From contig NC_041005.1 of NCBI RefSeq assembly GCF_004193775.1, forward strand, positions 13,921,865-13,985,864: 64,000 nt of DNA, given 5' to 3'. Both the position numbers and the translations under genes were made by a program. The notes beneath the pieces were generated by a model. That model did no database searches, was not told the origin of the DNA, and was given only the letters and a program-made list of their open reading frames with translations. Positions 11,421 through 24,068 of the stretch are shown piece by piece. The DNA comes from Glycine soja (lineage: Eukaryota > Streptophyta > Magnoliopsida > Fabales > Fabaceae). Each line of letters opens with the position of its first letter. Within the stretch, counting starts at the first letter, position 1.

Positions 11421-12077
11421 TTTAAAAAATTCTGTTTCTTTTAGTTCATAAATTATTATATAAAATTAATTTGTTTCCTTTTCTTCTTCCTTTATTTATA
11501 TATCTTTTCATATTATAAATTAAACCATAATTAAAACATTATAATTAAGATATAGATAGCCTAACGACCATAATTTGAGAAAAATTAAATAACTATAAGC
11601 ATTTTATCAAGCACTAGAAATTTTCACTTGCTTGAAAATCATGACGTGTTAATTTCATTTTAGTATAAGTTGCTCAGAATAGAAAACAATATTTGACTGA
11701 AGGGAAAAGTTTCGAGCAAGACTAAGTAAAACATTAATGTTACTCACATGTATAAATTAAAACATTAATGTTACTCACATGCCGACTAGCTGAAGGATAT
11801 AGTTTTTAATATCTAGCTAAATAAAATCCAAAGAGTAGTGGGATTTTATGCATAGAGGAGCTGCTTAAGGATCCATGGATTCGTGTACTGCTTGTATTCA
11901 ACAAGGTATCATGTGTATGCATATGCACAGTGATCCATTGAAAGTTAGATTAGAGCCTTTCACTGACCAGTCACATACAAGTTTCTTCTTGTTTCCTTAC
12001 ACAAAGAGCACAATATTTTACGAGAGCCCCAAGCATATCCATATGAACAATTGAAACTAAACATATTACACACAAAC

Positions 12078-13398
12078 CTTTGACTCCTGAGGTTCCTTGC
12101 ACATTGATTTCTGCAAGAAAGTCAAGAAACGAACATGTAAATTCTTAGAACAAAAGCACTTATCAAATTTATGCTCAAATGCACAAAAAAACATATATCA
12201 CCAATTACAACAATACAATGCCACTTAAAAACACAAACTGGAACACGCATCAAACAAAGAACACTTAATGGTGGTAAATCATGCACAATCACATGCATGA
12301 GCATAACATATGATTAGCTGAAAATAAACAAATAGAACCGTAATATATTCACACACACCAACCAACAAAATGGCTTGACCTCACTACTGTTGCACCCATC
12401 CCAAAATTTGGGGCTCTTGCAAAAATCATGTCAATGTTTTTTTTAAATTCTTTCGATGAATAGTTATTAAAATATCCAGCAACAAGAACAACCAAATACA
12501 ACAAGCAAGTTCACTCCTACTAACCGTTAGTATCACCTAAGCTTTATCAATAATTTTTCACAAAAAAGTGGTTTTTACCAGGGAAATCTTCCTCCCAAGT
12601 TGTTATTGTAACCCCAATAATCCAACAGTACAAAAAAATTTCTTTGACAAATACAATGGTTTAGCCAAGCAAGCTCTTCCTCCAAGGAAATAATTACTTA
12701 AGCCACAATGAAAAACCCTACCCAAATTCTTGTTATAAAGCCAAACACACACACGAAAACACTATAATTCAGTTGAAACCAAGTAAATAACTAAAAAGGG
12801 TAAGAAGCACAAACCAAGCTAGACTTGACTTTCTCGACGAATTCACTGTTCTTGAAAGCCTCAAAAGACGAACCACACTTCTCAAACACCTTGAATTGCG
12901 TCTTCAAGACTTGAATCAGTTCCCAATCCCTAGATTCACCCTCACCATCGTTTTTCCACTCCTCCCAGAAACTCAACCTCCTCCTTCTCCTCTTTTCAAA
13001 ATCCACAATCCCTTCCTCCGCCAACACAATCACGTTCTTAATTGCGGAAAGGTTTATTCTAATCTGCGTCCTAGGGTGCCACTTCTCCATAACCTTTTAC
13101 TGAAGTCGAGGGACGAGTATGCGCGTCGAATCTCTGACAGCTTGGGGCCCAGACTCTTGATGAACTCAATCTCCTTGGGCAGCGGAGAGCGCATCGCTGA
13201 CATGGAGAATGGCGACATGGTGAAATCGAAGAAGTTCTCGAGCTCGCGGTCAAACGACATCGCTAGGTCCTTGAACGAGTTCTCTTAGTCCCGCATCAGA
13301 TAGAGATTCGCGTCGGCCGTGTCACAAACCTCACGCCAGCCCTTGGAGATGAACAAGAACGCATTTGACGAGGTTGGAGTTTGCAGATGCGTTGCCAT
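12078..13398 (-). pseudogene. DGD1 (digalactosyldiacylglycerol synthase 1) 5' gene fragment
   Basis: Exon 1 (13398-12815) starts MATHLQTP and carries SKGWREVCDTADANLYLMRD, then SFDRELENFFDF, KLSEIRRAYSS, PRTQIRINLSAIK and NSEFVEKVKSSL, ending at a donor (TTG then GTTTGT). Exon 2 (12110-12078), after TTGCAG, encodes KSMCKEPQESK and ends at another GTTTGT donor. From memory this matches the N-terminal region of plant DGD1, a chloroplast-envelope galactolipid synthase. Defects: a stop after LMRD (TAA at 13287-13285) and a frameshift before MEKWHPR (near 13095). The glycosyltransferase domain is absent. Upstream, 13490-13400 may encode a longer but frameshifted N-terminus. Confidence 0.82.
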
Positions 13399-13799
13399 GG
13401 CAAAACAACGCTGGTGGAAAACTTTTCGATGTCGTGGAACCATAGGAGGTTGTTGTTGCATTCTCTTCTGGCGGCGGCATTACTGATGTCGTCACCATGC
13501 CCAAATGGCTTCCAACAACGCGCGATAAGACTTATCAATGCATGGAGCATCCAACATCTCTCACAAACCCTAACCCTAGGCCCCCAGCACTAGAACCTCT
13601 TTTCCCACGACTGTGGCTCACAGGCTACCTTTATACTTGTCCGATCTATGACGCCGGTTCAGAAATAACCGTAGTCGTATTGAATGGTTTGCATACTATT
13701 ATTTACAAAAATGTCATCGGTTATTTGTTAAGGACGGTTTTAGTAAAACTGTCCTGATTCACGCATTGTAAAAAACTTTTAATTTAGTAGTGAGACCTT

Positions 13800-16520
13800 T
13801 TAAGAAGTTAATCTAAACTAGCTTTGACATATTTAAGGATTATTATTTTACAACAACAATAACAAGAAAATATTCCTTTTATCAATTGAGTCAGTTAAAT
13901 GGATCATACATGTAAGTTAAATAAACAAATTTTTAACCTAAAAAATCCTTCTAATTATTTCACATTTAGTACTTTTTTCTCAATCTCCCTTTGCTCATAG
14001 GAATTGAACAATCCTTCATTTGATTTACTCATTGGGGTTACGCAAGTGGTCTCCACACATGTTTTTCACAATAGGTGCTATATCAACTTTTTCTGTAATG
14101 CAATAATTTCTCTAATTCTATCATATTTTATATCTCCACTTATCCAACACATCATTTCATATATAATACTTTGAGTTTTATTCTCTTCCAATAGTATTTT
14201 TCTCTAATGCAATCACATTTTATAAGATGTCACTACAAAGAAATTTGACCTTTAGTGACATGAAAACAATATGTAGGTATATGTCGATTATACTGGAACA
14301 CCTCATCCAACGATTATGAAAGTCTTATAACAACGCTCATTTCATTGTCACTATAAAGTTTTAAATTGTCATTATAGCCATAACTTTAATGTATTGTATT
14401 TACTTCAATGTTTGTAAGTAAAAGTTATTGGCTTTAAAGTTATATTTCCTAGCCATAGCTAAAAGTAGATATTGATAAAAAAAAAAAACCTTATACCCAC
14501 AGTTTCTATTTGTCAATTAATATTGTTTAATTAATTTAATTAGATTTTTTTAATAATAGATAAATTTTAGTTAATATTACTAGATTAATTTTTAATAAAT
14601 TTTAATGTCATTTCAATTTTTAGATATATTACTAATGCATTTAATTTTTTAAGCAAGTGTTTATTAAACACGTGTCCCCAAAGCTATAAGCATATCTATT
14701 AAATATAAGATCATGATATATCAAACTATGCAATTATGAGTTTCTTTGTCATATTTATTTAAACTGTAATCATATTAACTAACATTGTATAGTAATCAAA
14801 ATTTTCATCAATGTTGCAAAGGTGTGATGAAACTTTTCATCTCATTGTAGAATATGAAATAAAAACACTTCATGACAAGTTGAAAATACTTATCTAATAG
14901 TAAAAGTTCCTAGTTATCACAAATGTCCATAGTCAAAGAAGATGTAATTTTCCACTCTTCAAAATTCTAAAGAATATGAAACAGGAGCACTCCATGACAA
15001 GTTGAAATTACTCAATTAACACTAAAAGTTCCTAATTATCACAAACGTCCATAGTTATAGAAGATGTAATTTTCTACTCTTCAAAATTTGAAAGATTGAG
15101 AAGTGAGTTTGTGCTCCACATATTTTTTGCCAAATGCAAGTTCAAATAAAAAATTGTGAGCTAGATAGATTAAAAAATGGAGTGATAATAAGAATGACAC
15201 TTCACAAATGATTTAAAGCATATAAGAGAAGCCAATACAACTAATATAAGGGATTTTGAGTAAAATAGTAGGAAGACAAAAGTACATGCATTTTATTTCA
15301 ACTAAGTGCACCAGAGAACAACATAGACTACTATAAAGCCACATTGATTATATAATATCATATAAAAAAATATTAAGAATTGAATGAATATAAAATGGCA
15401 TATCTGTACTAAAGTTGCATAAGTTTTTTTTTTTTTTTTCCAGATTCAACTATTCAAAAGCCTTTTATATTCACACTTGGTTGTTGTTGGAATCCTCCGG
15501 ATTACTTATAATATTAGGTATCTACATGAAAAGAATGATCGCACAAAATACTAGATTTGGAGTGATATATGGAGTGGCTTCACAATTATGTATCCATTTT
15601 CACCAGTGTATAATTGTACAAAATAAAACTCTTGTCTTAAATTTTTTAAGAGATTCTAGTAATGCTTTTGATAAATTTCATCGTATAATTTTTTAATTAT
15701 AATGAAAAGTAAAATTCTCCGCTTTTATCTTTTGCTTTGGGTGTATTTCAATTTACAAGTTAGAGAAGTGATAAAATTGATTTTCCTAGACTGAAGAGTG
15801 AAGATGCCTATATTTTTTAAGGGTGGAATTGAATCTTTCTCGTAGTGTGGAGAAGGACAGAGACATTAATTGTGGTCTTGAACTTGGATTTACTTGTAGT
15901 TTTTTATTCTCTTTCTCTTCTTTTATTTTCTTGCTGGCAGAACTTGTTTTTCAGGTATAGAAAATAATGAAGCGAACCAGTATTTTTCTGTGGTTACGGT
16001 TAAAGAATTTAAGACTTCCTCTATACACACATTGGGATTATTTTGGGTTGCTTGTGTTTGAGGCTGCAACAAATACAAATATGCTTGAGTGAAACATAAG
16101 AAAGTGAGGGGAGAAGGGGGCTGGAAATTTAATATGTAGAATTTTTTTCTGTCACATCTAATTGAACTGAAATATTCTTTTGCAAGTTGTTTGATTTTTC
16201 CAAAGATATGGTTTTCTTTATCATTATGTATTTAATATCATTATCATGGTTTTAAATAGCTATCCACAACCATCTAATTGTGGTCACAACGTCAAGATAT
16301 TTTGACACTCCACAATCACATCACGACCACAATTGTGACCGTATTAGCTGTATTTTCCTATAATTACCTGTAATGTAAAGATCTTTTGGCTCATCAGAAC
16401 ACGACTGCAATTGCAATTTAAACCCATGATCATTATCCATGTGGGTTTCAATATTTATTCTTTTGCTTTAATCCTTGGTTGCTACTAGTTTTTCTGTACT
16501 TGATGCTTGTAAATAACAAC
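13800..16520. other. AT-rich stretch, mostly featureless
   Basis: No coding region found on either strand. A CACTACAAAGAAATTTG sequence at about 14232 resembles a CACTA-type terminus, but I found no partner end. A direct repeat at 14850-15093 is listed separately. Confidence 0.5.
14850..15093 (+). repeat. Two-copy direct repeat, about 122-bp period
   Basis: GAATATGAAAT at 14850 and GAATATGAAAC at 14972 start two similar units that share CATGACAAGTTGAAA, CTAAAAGTTCCTA and AAGAAGATGTAATTTTC-like blocks. The copies differ at scattered positions, so the duplication is not recent. Confidence 0.75.
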
Positions 16521-16559
16521 CTTCTATGAGATGGCAATACAAACTAAGAAATCAAGGTA

Positions 16560-17600
16560 AATATTGATGCAATCCTCCCAAGGAGGGGACCCATCACTAG
16601 AGCCATGGCTAGGATATTCCAAGAAGATTGGACCAGGGATGCAGGAGAAGAAGACCCTAGGGTTCTCCCGAGCCTTAGGGTAGATTTTGGGCCTATGTGC
16701 TAAGTATGAACCCACTTATCTTTGTACATATTAGATTAAGATTTCATTATTTTTTGGGCCTTGTATTTAGGATTCCATAGTGTAGGGAGGATACCCCACA
16801 AGTTTAGGATATCCTAGTAATGTAGGATTTTCCAGCCCTTGTATTTTAGGGCATCTAGACTAATTTTTGTACTAGGGGTAATTTTGTAATTTTACATGCA
16901 TTAAGTGCACTAATTGATGTGTGTGTTGGGAGAGAAATTTAATTGAATTGGGAGAAGCGTAATCCAATTAAATTTTGGACCAACCTAAGGGGGAGGTGAG
17001 CATTTGCTTGCTACATCCCATTGCCACATCATATAGTCACACTTTGTGTATACCCTTCATGCTTTACATGCCTCATGACACCAAAGTACACTTAGTGGAG
17101 AATCTTGAATTTGATCTTGGATTAGTGGGCTGAACCATAGCTGAAATTCACTAATCATAATTAGTGAAATTTTGGCTCTAAATTTGGCTCTACAAATTCA
17201 AATTCAAATTGAAGTGAAATTTGAATAGAAATTCAAATTTCCCTCCAATTTTGTATGACACTTAGACTATAAATAGAGACTTTGTGTGTGCATTTTTCAA
17301 CCTTGATCATTTGAGAAATTAGACTTCAAAGTTCAAACCTTATTCCCTTTTCTCCCTCTCCCTCCACTCATCTTCTCCTACCTTCAAGCTCTTATCCATG
17401 ACTTTCTATGGTGGTGATGAGCTTGTTCTTGACTCATCTTCTTCTTGAAGTGACATCTCCAATCACCTTTCCTCCTTCTCCATTCTGCTACCATTGATCT
17501 TCAAGAAGCAAAGGACTCCATTGATGAAGAAGAACCAAGGCCTACAAGCTTTACATGGAGCTACATTAAATATGTTAAATATTTTCATTCCATTTTGTTT
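16560..17600 (+). mobile_element. 3' end of a Ty3/gypsy-type element: polyprotein tail plus LTR
   Basis: The frame with GPITRAMARIFQEDW (from 16587), ending at TAA 16701-16703, is a typical C-terminus of plant gypsy polyproteins (GPITRAMAK motif). It is followed by LTR-like sequence with a TATA box (CTATAAATAG, 17268-17277), preceded by a run of AAATTCAAATT-type repeats. There is no upstream polyprotein, so the copy is 5'-truncated. The LTR start (about 16755) and end (about 17575) are approximate. Confidence 0.7.
17268..17277 (+). promoter_or_regulatory. TATA box in gypsy LTR
   Basis: CTATAAATAG, followed about 30 nt later by the transition to a CT-rich leader, is the expected position of the LTR promoter. 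Confidence 0.5.
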
Positions 17601-17761
17601 TATATAGAAGGAAAGTAACTTATGTTTGATAGCTGAAGCCTTTTTATTAGAATATATTGATATTAGTCATTTCTATATTCTTGATTGGTAAACCTGAAAT
17701 GTCTTTAATATGGCATCCCTCAGACCTTAAATGTCGTTGAAGTAGCGTTATCTTCATTGTT

Positions 17762-18237
17762 TGTTTTCTTATTGGGTTTGGCAGAACCTTCTCATGGTAG
17801 TGATCCTTCGTGAGCTCCTCTACGAACAAAGGTGGAGGTACCTGCAAAGACACTTCGACGATTAAGTCAGGAACATAGAGGTGAATAGGTAGATAAGTAT
17901 ATGAGTTACGGATGAGAATGAATGCATGGGCTTTGATCATCTTCCTTTTATAGAGGGGAAATTGGATATACAGATCTCAATTTCCTTTAATGATAAAGAT
18001 AAAGATATGATATTTATCTTATCTTTCCATGAACGATAATGATGTATATCTCCTAGATTTAGAGATTATTCATTACCTTTTAAATAATAGATAAAGTTTT
18101 CCCTTTTTCCTTATTTAAAACCCTTTTAGACTCTTCTTAAGTTATGGACTTGGCCAAATGCTGGATATGATACCCTTCAAAGTTTGAGTAATGCACCACT
18201 GAGACCAAGTAGAGACTTATTGAGTTCATGTAGGACA
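17762..18237 (-). repeat. 3' LTR of Tat-like element 1
   Basis: 476 bp, direct repeat of 26074-26550. On the plus strand both start TGTT and end GGACA or CGACA, so each reads TGTC...AACA in element orientation. Shared blocks include GATAAAGATAAAGATATGAT and AGAGGGGAAATTGGATATA. Confidence 0.88.
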
Positions 18238-18256
18238 TAAGCTCCCCAAGCTCTAA
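18238..18256 (-). other. Polypurine tract of Tat-like element 1
   Basis: On the minus strand AGAGCTTGGGGAGCTTA abuts the LTR start TGTCC. A G-rich purine stretch directly upstream of the 3' LTR is where plus-strand synthesis is primed in this class. Confidence 0.6.
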
Positions 18257-18545
18257 AGTAGGTTATAAGAGCTTTAAATCTTTTTCCATGGATATACGTG
18301 GTGTCGAGCTTGAGTAACGTGGTACTCGAAACGTCATTCTGTCAAGTGTTATAGCCGTTTCAGACACATTTAATATTTTCACATGTTTTCAAAAAAGGTG
18401 CAATGATAATGTCCCTTGAATTTTGAAACATTGGATGGGACAACCAAGGGTCGCATCTCTTCTGAACCACTGATTTAGGACTTTGGGAAGAGATCTATCG
18501 GTCAAGACAAGTGCATCTCTTTGTTTTCTAGAAGCTTCTAGAACA

Positions 18546-18556
18546 CTATAAAAAGG
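18546..18556 (+). promoter_or_regulatory. TATA box for the antisense ORF of element 1
   Basis: CTATAAAAAGG lies about 135 bp before the antisense ORF start (18682) on the same strand and is followed by a CT-rich leader. This suggests the antisense ORF has its own promoter rather than using an LTR. Confidence 0.5.
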
Positions 18557-18681
18557 TGAATTTTTTTTCATCTTCATGTTACTCTTTCTGGTTATCTTCC
18601 TTTCCTTCGATCAAATCTTTTTTCTCCAACATCCCTCCCATTTATTTCTTCTTATAGGTATGCTACCGTTAACCCTCTACT

Positions 18682-20199
18682 ATGTCCTTTTCCGGGGAGG
18701 GTTCTGTTCGCTTCGATGACGACCGAATGTTTTCACAGAAGGTCCACCCTATAGGAGAGAGTTCCAACAATAATCCCATCCATCTTCATGGTGGTTCTAA
18801 CGTTGCTAGCGGCCAAGTCTCAGATGTTCGTGTGGCTAACGCTATCGTTGGTGGTGTCACAGTTCCTCCGGATGCTGGTGTCGCCGCCCCTATGGGTGGC
18901 ATCACCACTGGAATAAGGCCCCACCCCTATTTTGGTGCCCGCTTGACTCTTATGGAGGATGAGGCCAAATCCCTTGGCTAAATCCTCCTCCAAATGTTAT
19001 AGATTTGGGTTTAGAGGTGACAACTATCCAGGTGCTTCCTCATCAGTTGTTTGTGCTACCTCCTTCCTTCTTTCTAGAAACATGTTTTGAGTAAGGGGTT
19101 TCCTCCCATTGTTCTCCCATGCTAATCCTGGGTTAATGATGAAGTTGGATTCTACATGAGTAGTTTCCAATCTTATGAGTTCTTTGTTGAGTATCTTGAG
19201 TCGATCAAATTTTGTCATATCAATCGCTTAGATGTCATGTTTGTAGAGTCTTGCAAGGAAAGTGAACTTGCATTTATGTGTGCTTTTCTATGTGAGACCC
19301 ATTTTCTCATCTTTTTTCTCCATATTTCATCTTACTATCCCATTTGACAAGTTTGAGGTTGATGTGTTAAGAGAATTAAATTTCACTCCTACATAGTTGC
19401 GATTGAATGCATGGGCAACCATATGTGCCTTCAGGGTGTTATACAATGTGTTTTCTATTATCCAGACTGCCTCCCAATTCCTTCATCATTATATTGTGAA
19501 GGAAAATAAGAAGGGTGGCTAGATTTCCCTTACCGGTATACTGATAAGGTGGTCATTGAACCCTATACTACCTCGTATAAAAATTTTAAGGGTAATTTTT
19601 TTCTAGTACACCCTGGCATTGAATCTTTTCCCTTTTACTTTACTCAGCAGAGTGTTCCAAGGATTCCTTTCTTCTGGACTTCATCTCCTATGAAGTTCAT
19701 AAAAAATCCTATTGCTTACATGTCTGACTCGGATCAGGAAAACATGGTTGTTCTTCGTAAGCTCCCTAGAGGCCTTCATTACAAAACCTTGGCGGACCTC
19801 CCATTTTCCTAGACTCTGGATGCAGACTTGGATTGTGAGTTTTCATTCGGATTTTTATCATTATTTTTCTTTTTTTGCTTTTGCTAATCAATACTGCTTT
19901 TTTCTTCAGTGATAATGGGCAAGTTCGACTACCATTCAATCAAGAAGGCTCAGGTGGAGAAGGATGAGAAAGCCAAGGCTGAGAAGATGGAGGAAAAATT
20001 GAAGACCGATTTCAGTGAAGCCGAAACTGAGATTCTAAAGACTTAAAAGGCCAGGTTCAATAAGGCTCTCTATAAGGTTAAGTATTTTTTCAAAGATGTC
20101 GACACTTCCCTTTTTAATGTTGACAAAGATGTTACTTGTCAAGGGGAGTTAGTCGATGAAGTTGACATGCCTGTGGAGGAGTTGCCCGATTTGTCTTAG
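18682..20199 (+). pseudogene. Antisense ORF of Tat-like element 1 (gypsy-type transposon domain, PF04195-like)
   Basis: Starts MSFSGEGSVRFDDDRMF, rich in G, V and N. After some broken codons it shows a region recalling the PF04195 putative gypsy-type transposon domain: LNAWATICAFRVLYNVF, VVIEPYTTSYKNFKGNFF and PRIPFFWTSSPMKF. A 75-nt intron is suggested (19835-19909; donor GTGAGT, branch-like CTAAT, acceptor TTCTTCAG). It is followed by MGKFDYHSIKKAQVEKDEKA and a charged coiled-coil-like tail to TAG 20197-20199. In-frame stops (for example TAA 20044-20046) show decay. Its function is not established. The gene in element 2 (27760-33370) has the same plan. Confidence 0.65.
19835..19909 (+). other. 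Predicted 75-nt intron in antisense ORF 1
   Basis: Donor GATT/GTGAGT, pyrimidine-rich 3' half, GCTAATC branch-like motif and acceptor TTTCTTCAG. The next exon begins close to an ATGGGCAAG, matching ATGGGGAAA directly after the candidate intron in element 2. Confidence 0.5.
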
Positions 20200-20829
20200 T
20201 TTATTTTTTGTTTCCTTTTCATAAAGGCGTAGGACCTGACCCATTGAATAGGGTTCCTTTATTTTTGGCATAAAAAGTGCTTTCTAAATTTGGATTTTGT
20301 CCTTTGATTTTGTTTGGAGTTTCCGATTTTGTTTTTGATCGAGTGCTTTACATTTTAGCCAAGTAACTTAATTCGTTACGGTCTAGTCTTAGCCATTTGA
20401 ATTAAGTTATCCTTAGCCTTGTTTTAGCCAAGTAACTTAAGTTTTTGGTATATGTTTAGCCAAATTTCTAAGTTATTTGTGATCTACGTTTAGCCGAATA
20501 TGATAGTTGTTCTATTTATAGCAAGCCAAACATTGGATCTTATGCTTCAAATTTTGGTCTTTAGTTGGCAGCATGTAATTCTACTCGGATCTATAAAGCC
20601 AATAATTCATGATTGAAAGAATACTTTTATTAATTGTGGATAATAGGTGTGTCACATTAAAGCCTCTCTAACAAAAAAACCTCTTGGGAAAAAATATTAG
20701 AGTAGGAAAAAGAGTACATCACCATTTAGAGGCTTAGTTATAATAAAACTTGATATGAATGATAATTCAAGTTCTTGGAATTGCTTTGGTAGATAAGTGT
20801 TCTAGTCGATATGCCTCATTTCCGAGTAC

Positions 20830-21810
20830 TTCGCTAATCTTGAAGGGTCCTTCCTAGTTTGCTGCTAGTTTTCCTTCTCTGGGATCTTTCCGGGCTTCTC
20901 CACATTTTCTTAGTACCAAGTCACCTTTAAGGAAGGTTCTTGGTTTGAATTTGATGTTGTATCTTTTTTCCACCCTTTTCTTGTATAACTTGGCTCTAAT
21001 ATGGACTTCTTTAATGGTATCTTCAGCCAGGTCCAAGGCTTCTTTAACATTTCATTGTTTTCTTCTTTTAGGAAGTGCACATTTTGAAGGGACAGTTCAC
21101 CCACTTCTACTAATATCATTGCATCTGACCCTTATGCTAGGCGAAAAAGGGTTTCTCTTGTTTTTTATTGTGGGGAGCAACGATAGACCCATAAGATGAC
21201 AGGTAGTTCTTCGACCCAGTTACCTTTAGCCCTTCCGACTCGCTTCTTCAATTTTTTGAGTATGACTTTATTGGCTGCCTCAGTCTGCCCATTACTTTGC
21301 GGGTGTTCTACAAAGGTTGCTCTATGTTTGCTCCCCAAGCTCTCAAGGAAATTTCAACCCCTTTGTCAACAAATTATGTTCCGTTGTCTGAGATCAAAGT
21401 CTTAGGGATTCCAAATTGGCATACCATGTTCTTCAAAATGAACTTTCAGACATTGGCAACCGAGATAGTGGTGATGGGCTTAACCTCTATCCACCTGGTG
21501 AAGTGATCAATGCCTACTAAGAGGTATCTCACTTGCCCCTTTGCTAGGGAAATGATCGAGTATGTCTACACCCTCAATGGAAAAGGGTCATGGTGCTATT
21601 ATGCCGTGTAACTCTTTGGTGGGCAAGTGGGAGACGTTGCCGAATTTCTGGCATTCTTCACACTTTTTCACATTTTGTACAATTTTTTCTCATTATCGGC
21701 CAATAGTATCCAACCTTGAGCACTCGGGTTGTTAATGACCGCAACCCTGAGTGCATTCCACATATTCCTCTATGCATATCTTCTATCACATATTCAGATT
21801 CGTCTCTGGT
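20830..21810 (-). pseudogene. Integrase remnant of Tat-like element 1
   Basis: Minus-strand frames show the rve core: LLVGIDHFTRWIEVKPI near 21520, then FGIPKTLISDNGT near 21400. A C-terminal segment (FLKGDLVLRKCGEA, 20935-20880) resembles the chromodomain-free end of Tat integrases. Several stops and frameshifts break the frame. The family protein inserts element cDNA into chromosomes. Confidence 0.75.
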
Positions 21811-22179
21811 TAGGCATTTCATTATGGGTGTTGTAAAGCCTCTTGATATAAGTCTTCACCCTCTATTACGTAATAACTAGCATTTCTTTTGAGCTTTGTT
21901 GTTGCCGTTGGATTTTCTTGGAGCAAGCTTTTCTCCAAGAAGTCCAAAATCTCAGTCATCCACTCGGTCGACGGGAGTTACATTAGCCATTATGTATAGG
22001 CTTGGTTTTGAGATGGTTTCTTGAATGGTCGTCCCCTTCTTCTTTGTGCTAGCAAGCTTGGATAGTAAGTCGATCTGCTCATTGTTTTCTCAGGAAATAT
22101 GTTGAATCTCGAATTTAACAAAGGCATCCTCGAGTCGAGTAGCCATGTGGTATTATCTTGTCATTTGTGGATCTTTGCT

Positions 22180-22530
22180 CTAGTATTCTTCATTCAACTG
22201 ATCGATGAAGAGTTTGGAGTTACTCCAACATTTTAAGTATTTGACCCTTATTTCATTAGCCATTCTCAGTTCGGCCACTAGAGCTTCATACTTGACTTGG
22301 TTGTGTGGTATTTCAAATTCGTACCTTAGAGATTGCTTTAGGATGACTTCGTCTAGACTTTCTAGAATGACTCCAGCCCCACTCCCTTTTCTGTTAGATG
22401 AACCATCTACATACAACCTCCACCACTCGGATTCTGACTTTGTATTGGTTGATAGTTCAATTACAAAGTCGGCTAGGCATTGTGCCTTCACGGGACCCCT
22501 TGACTCATACTTGATTCCAAACTTTGGCAA
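22180..22530 (-). pseudogene. RNase H remnant of Tat-like element 1
   Basis: 116-residue open segment with LYVDGSSNRKGSGAGV, the usual start of the second RNase H domain of Tat-lineage polyproteins, then YEALVAELRMA and KLFIDQLNEEY. It degrades element RNA during cDNA synthesis in the family. It is separated by frame breaks from the RT segments upstream. Confidence 0.78.
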
Positions 22531-22551
22531 CTCAACTGACTAGGCTATCAT

Positions 22552-23700
22552 TCATCCTATGAGTTTTGGTTTCTTTAAGACTGTTTGGATGGGATAGTCG
22601 ATTTGAACCACGATCCTAGGGCTTTGAATATACGATCTTAGTCTTCTAGCGGATGTGACTAGGGCCAAGGCTAACTTCTCAATCATTTGATATCTTGTTT
22701 TTGCATTTTTTAGGATTCGGCTGGTGTAATAGATAAGGTTCTGACTCTTCCCTTTTTCTACTATAATCACCAAACTTATAGCATGTTTAGATATTGCTAG
22801 ATATAGGATCAAATCTTTACCTTGTTGGGTTTACTTAGGATGAGCGGAAAAGTAAGGAATTATTTGAGTTTCTGGAAGTGGGCTTCACATTCCTCATTCG
22901 ATTTTGTTCCTTCTTGCTTTTTAATAGCTTGAAGAATGGTTTAGCTGTGTCTGCCACTTGGCAAAAATTTGGATAATGTTGCTAGTTGGCCAGTTTGTCT
23001 CTGAACCTTTTTTCAATGTGTTTGGAATCCTCATTGCTATGATGGTTGTGCACTTTTTTGGGTTAACTTCAATTCCCTTGTGAGTCAGCATAAAGCCTAA
23101 GGATTTTCTGCCTCGTACTCCGAATATACATTTTTTCAAATTTAACCTCATGTTGTGTTTTCTAACCTCGACTAGAGTTTTTGTGAAGTCTTCTGCATGG
23201 AAGATGATACTTTAGCTTTTGACCACCATGTCATCCACATAAAACTCCAAGTTATTCCCTAGTTGATTGGCGAATATCTTGTCCATTAGTCTTTGGTAAG
23301 TGGCTCCAACATTCTTGAGTCTGAATGACATAACTAATTAACAGTAGTTAGTCGTGTCGGTCATGAATGTGGTTTTCTCTTCGTCTTGCTTAAACATGAG
23401 GATTTGGTTGTATTCAGAATATGCATCAAGAAACTTAAGATGGGGAAGCCAAATGCTTCGTTAACCAGGCAATCAATGCTAGAGAGTGAGTACAAATCTT
23501 TGGGGCACACTTTGTTTAAATATGTGTAGTTAGTTAGTGCATATTCTCCACTTTCCATTAGACTTTTGTACCATTACTATGTTGGCGAGATATGCAGTAT
23601 ATTGTACTTCTCTAATGAACCTTGCGCTTAGCAGTTTTCTTGCTTCCTTGTCCACGATTTTTCCTCTTTTGGGGCTAAGTTTCCTTTTCCTTTACGCCAT
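22552..23700 (-). pseudogene. Reverse transcriptase remnant of Tat-like element 1
   Basis: Frame-broken RT. The block NKVCPKDLYSL lies near 23500, the catalytic YVDD at 23241-23230, LKKCIFGVRGRKSLGFML near 23130, and the connection/first RNase H region (YYTSRILKNAKTRY, 22735-22690). Catalytic aspartates are retained, but several stops and shifts split the domain. Confidence 0.78.
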
Positions 23701-24068
23701 ATGTCTAGCTTTCGGGTAGATTGCTAGTTGTGGCTGTGGAATTCGGGGTTGATTCCAGGTATGTCTAACATGGACCATGCGAATAAGTCTTCATTTGCTT
23801 CTAATACTCGGGTAACAACTTTTTCAACCTCTGGGTTCATCTGACACCCGATTCTGGTGTACTGGGATGTTTCTTTGCCACGTTGAAAAGACTTGACCAC
23901 TTCTGTCAGCTTTGGTCTTCCATTTGTTTCTCTTGGGTCAAGTTCGATATCCCTCAGATTGTTGAGAGAGGTGCATCTTACTAGTTGTGCCTTGGGTTTG
24001 GTTCCCTTCTTCTCTTTGCCGACTTTGAGGCTTACAGTGTAACACTCTTGTGTTGTTATCTGGTCGGC

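Larger units (their letters stand above)
10957..13792. mobile_element. Candidate CACTA-like element carrying a captured DGD1 fragment
   Basis: The left end ACTACTACAAAAAGAAG, followed by ATTCTACGTC, resembles the left terminus of the confirmed CACTA element at 42650 (CACTACTAAAAAAAAGC then TTTCTACATC). The right end read inward is CACTACTAAATTAAAAG. Subterminal short palindromes occur at 11150-11420 and 13735-13755. Between them lie 5' exons of a DGD1-like gene. The 3-bp flanks (ATA, AGA) do not match and the left base is G rather than C, so the boundaries are tentative. No transposase is present. Confidence 0.5.

Noticed and set aside
14229..14680. CACTACAAAGAAATTTGACC as the end of another CACTA element
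   Set aside because: No matching inverted terminus, subterminal repeats or flanking duplication found within the following sequence.
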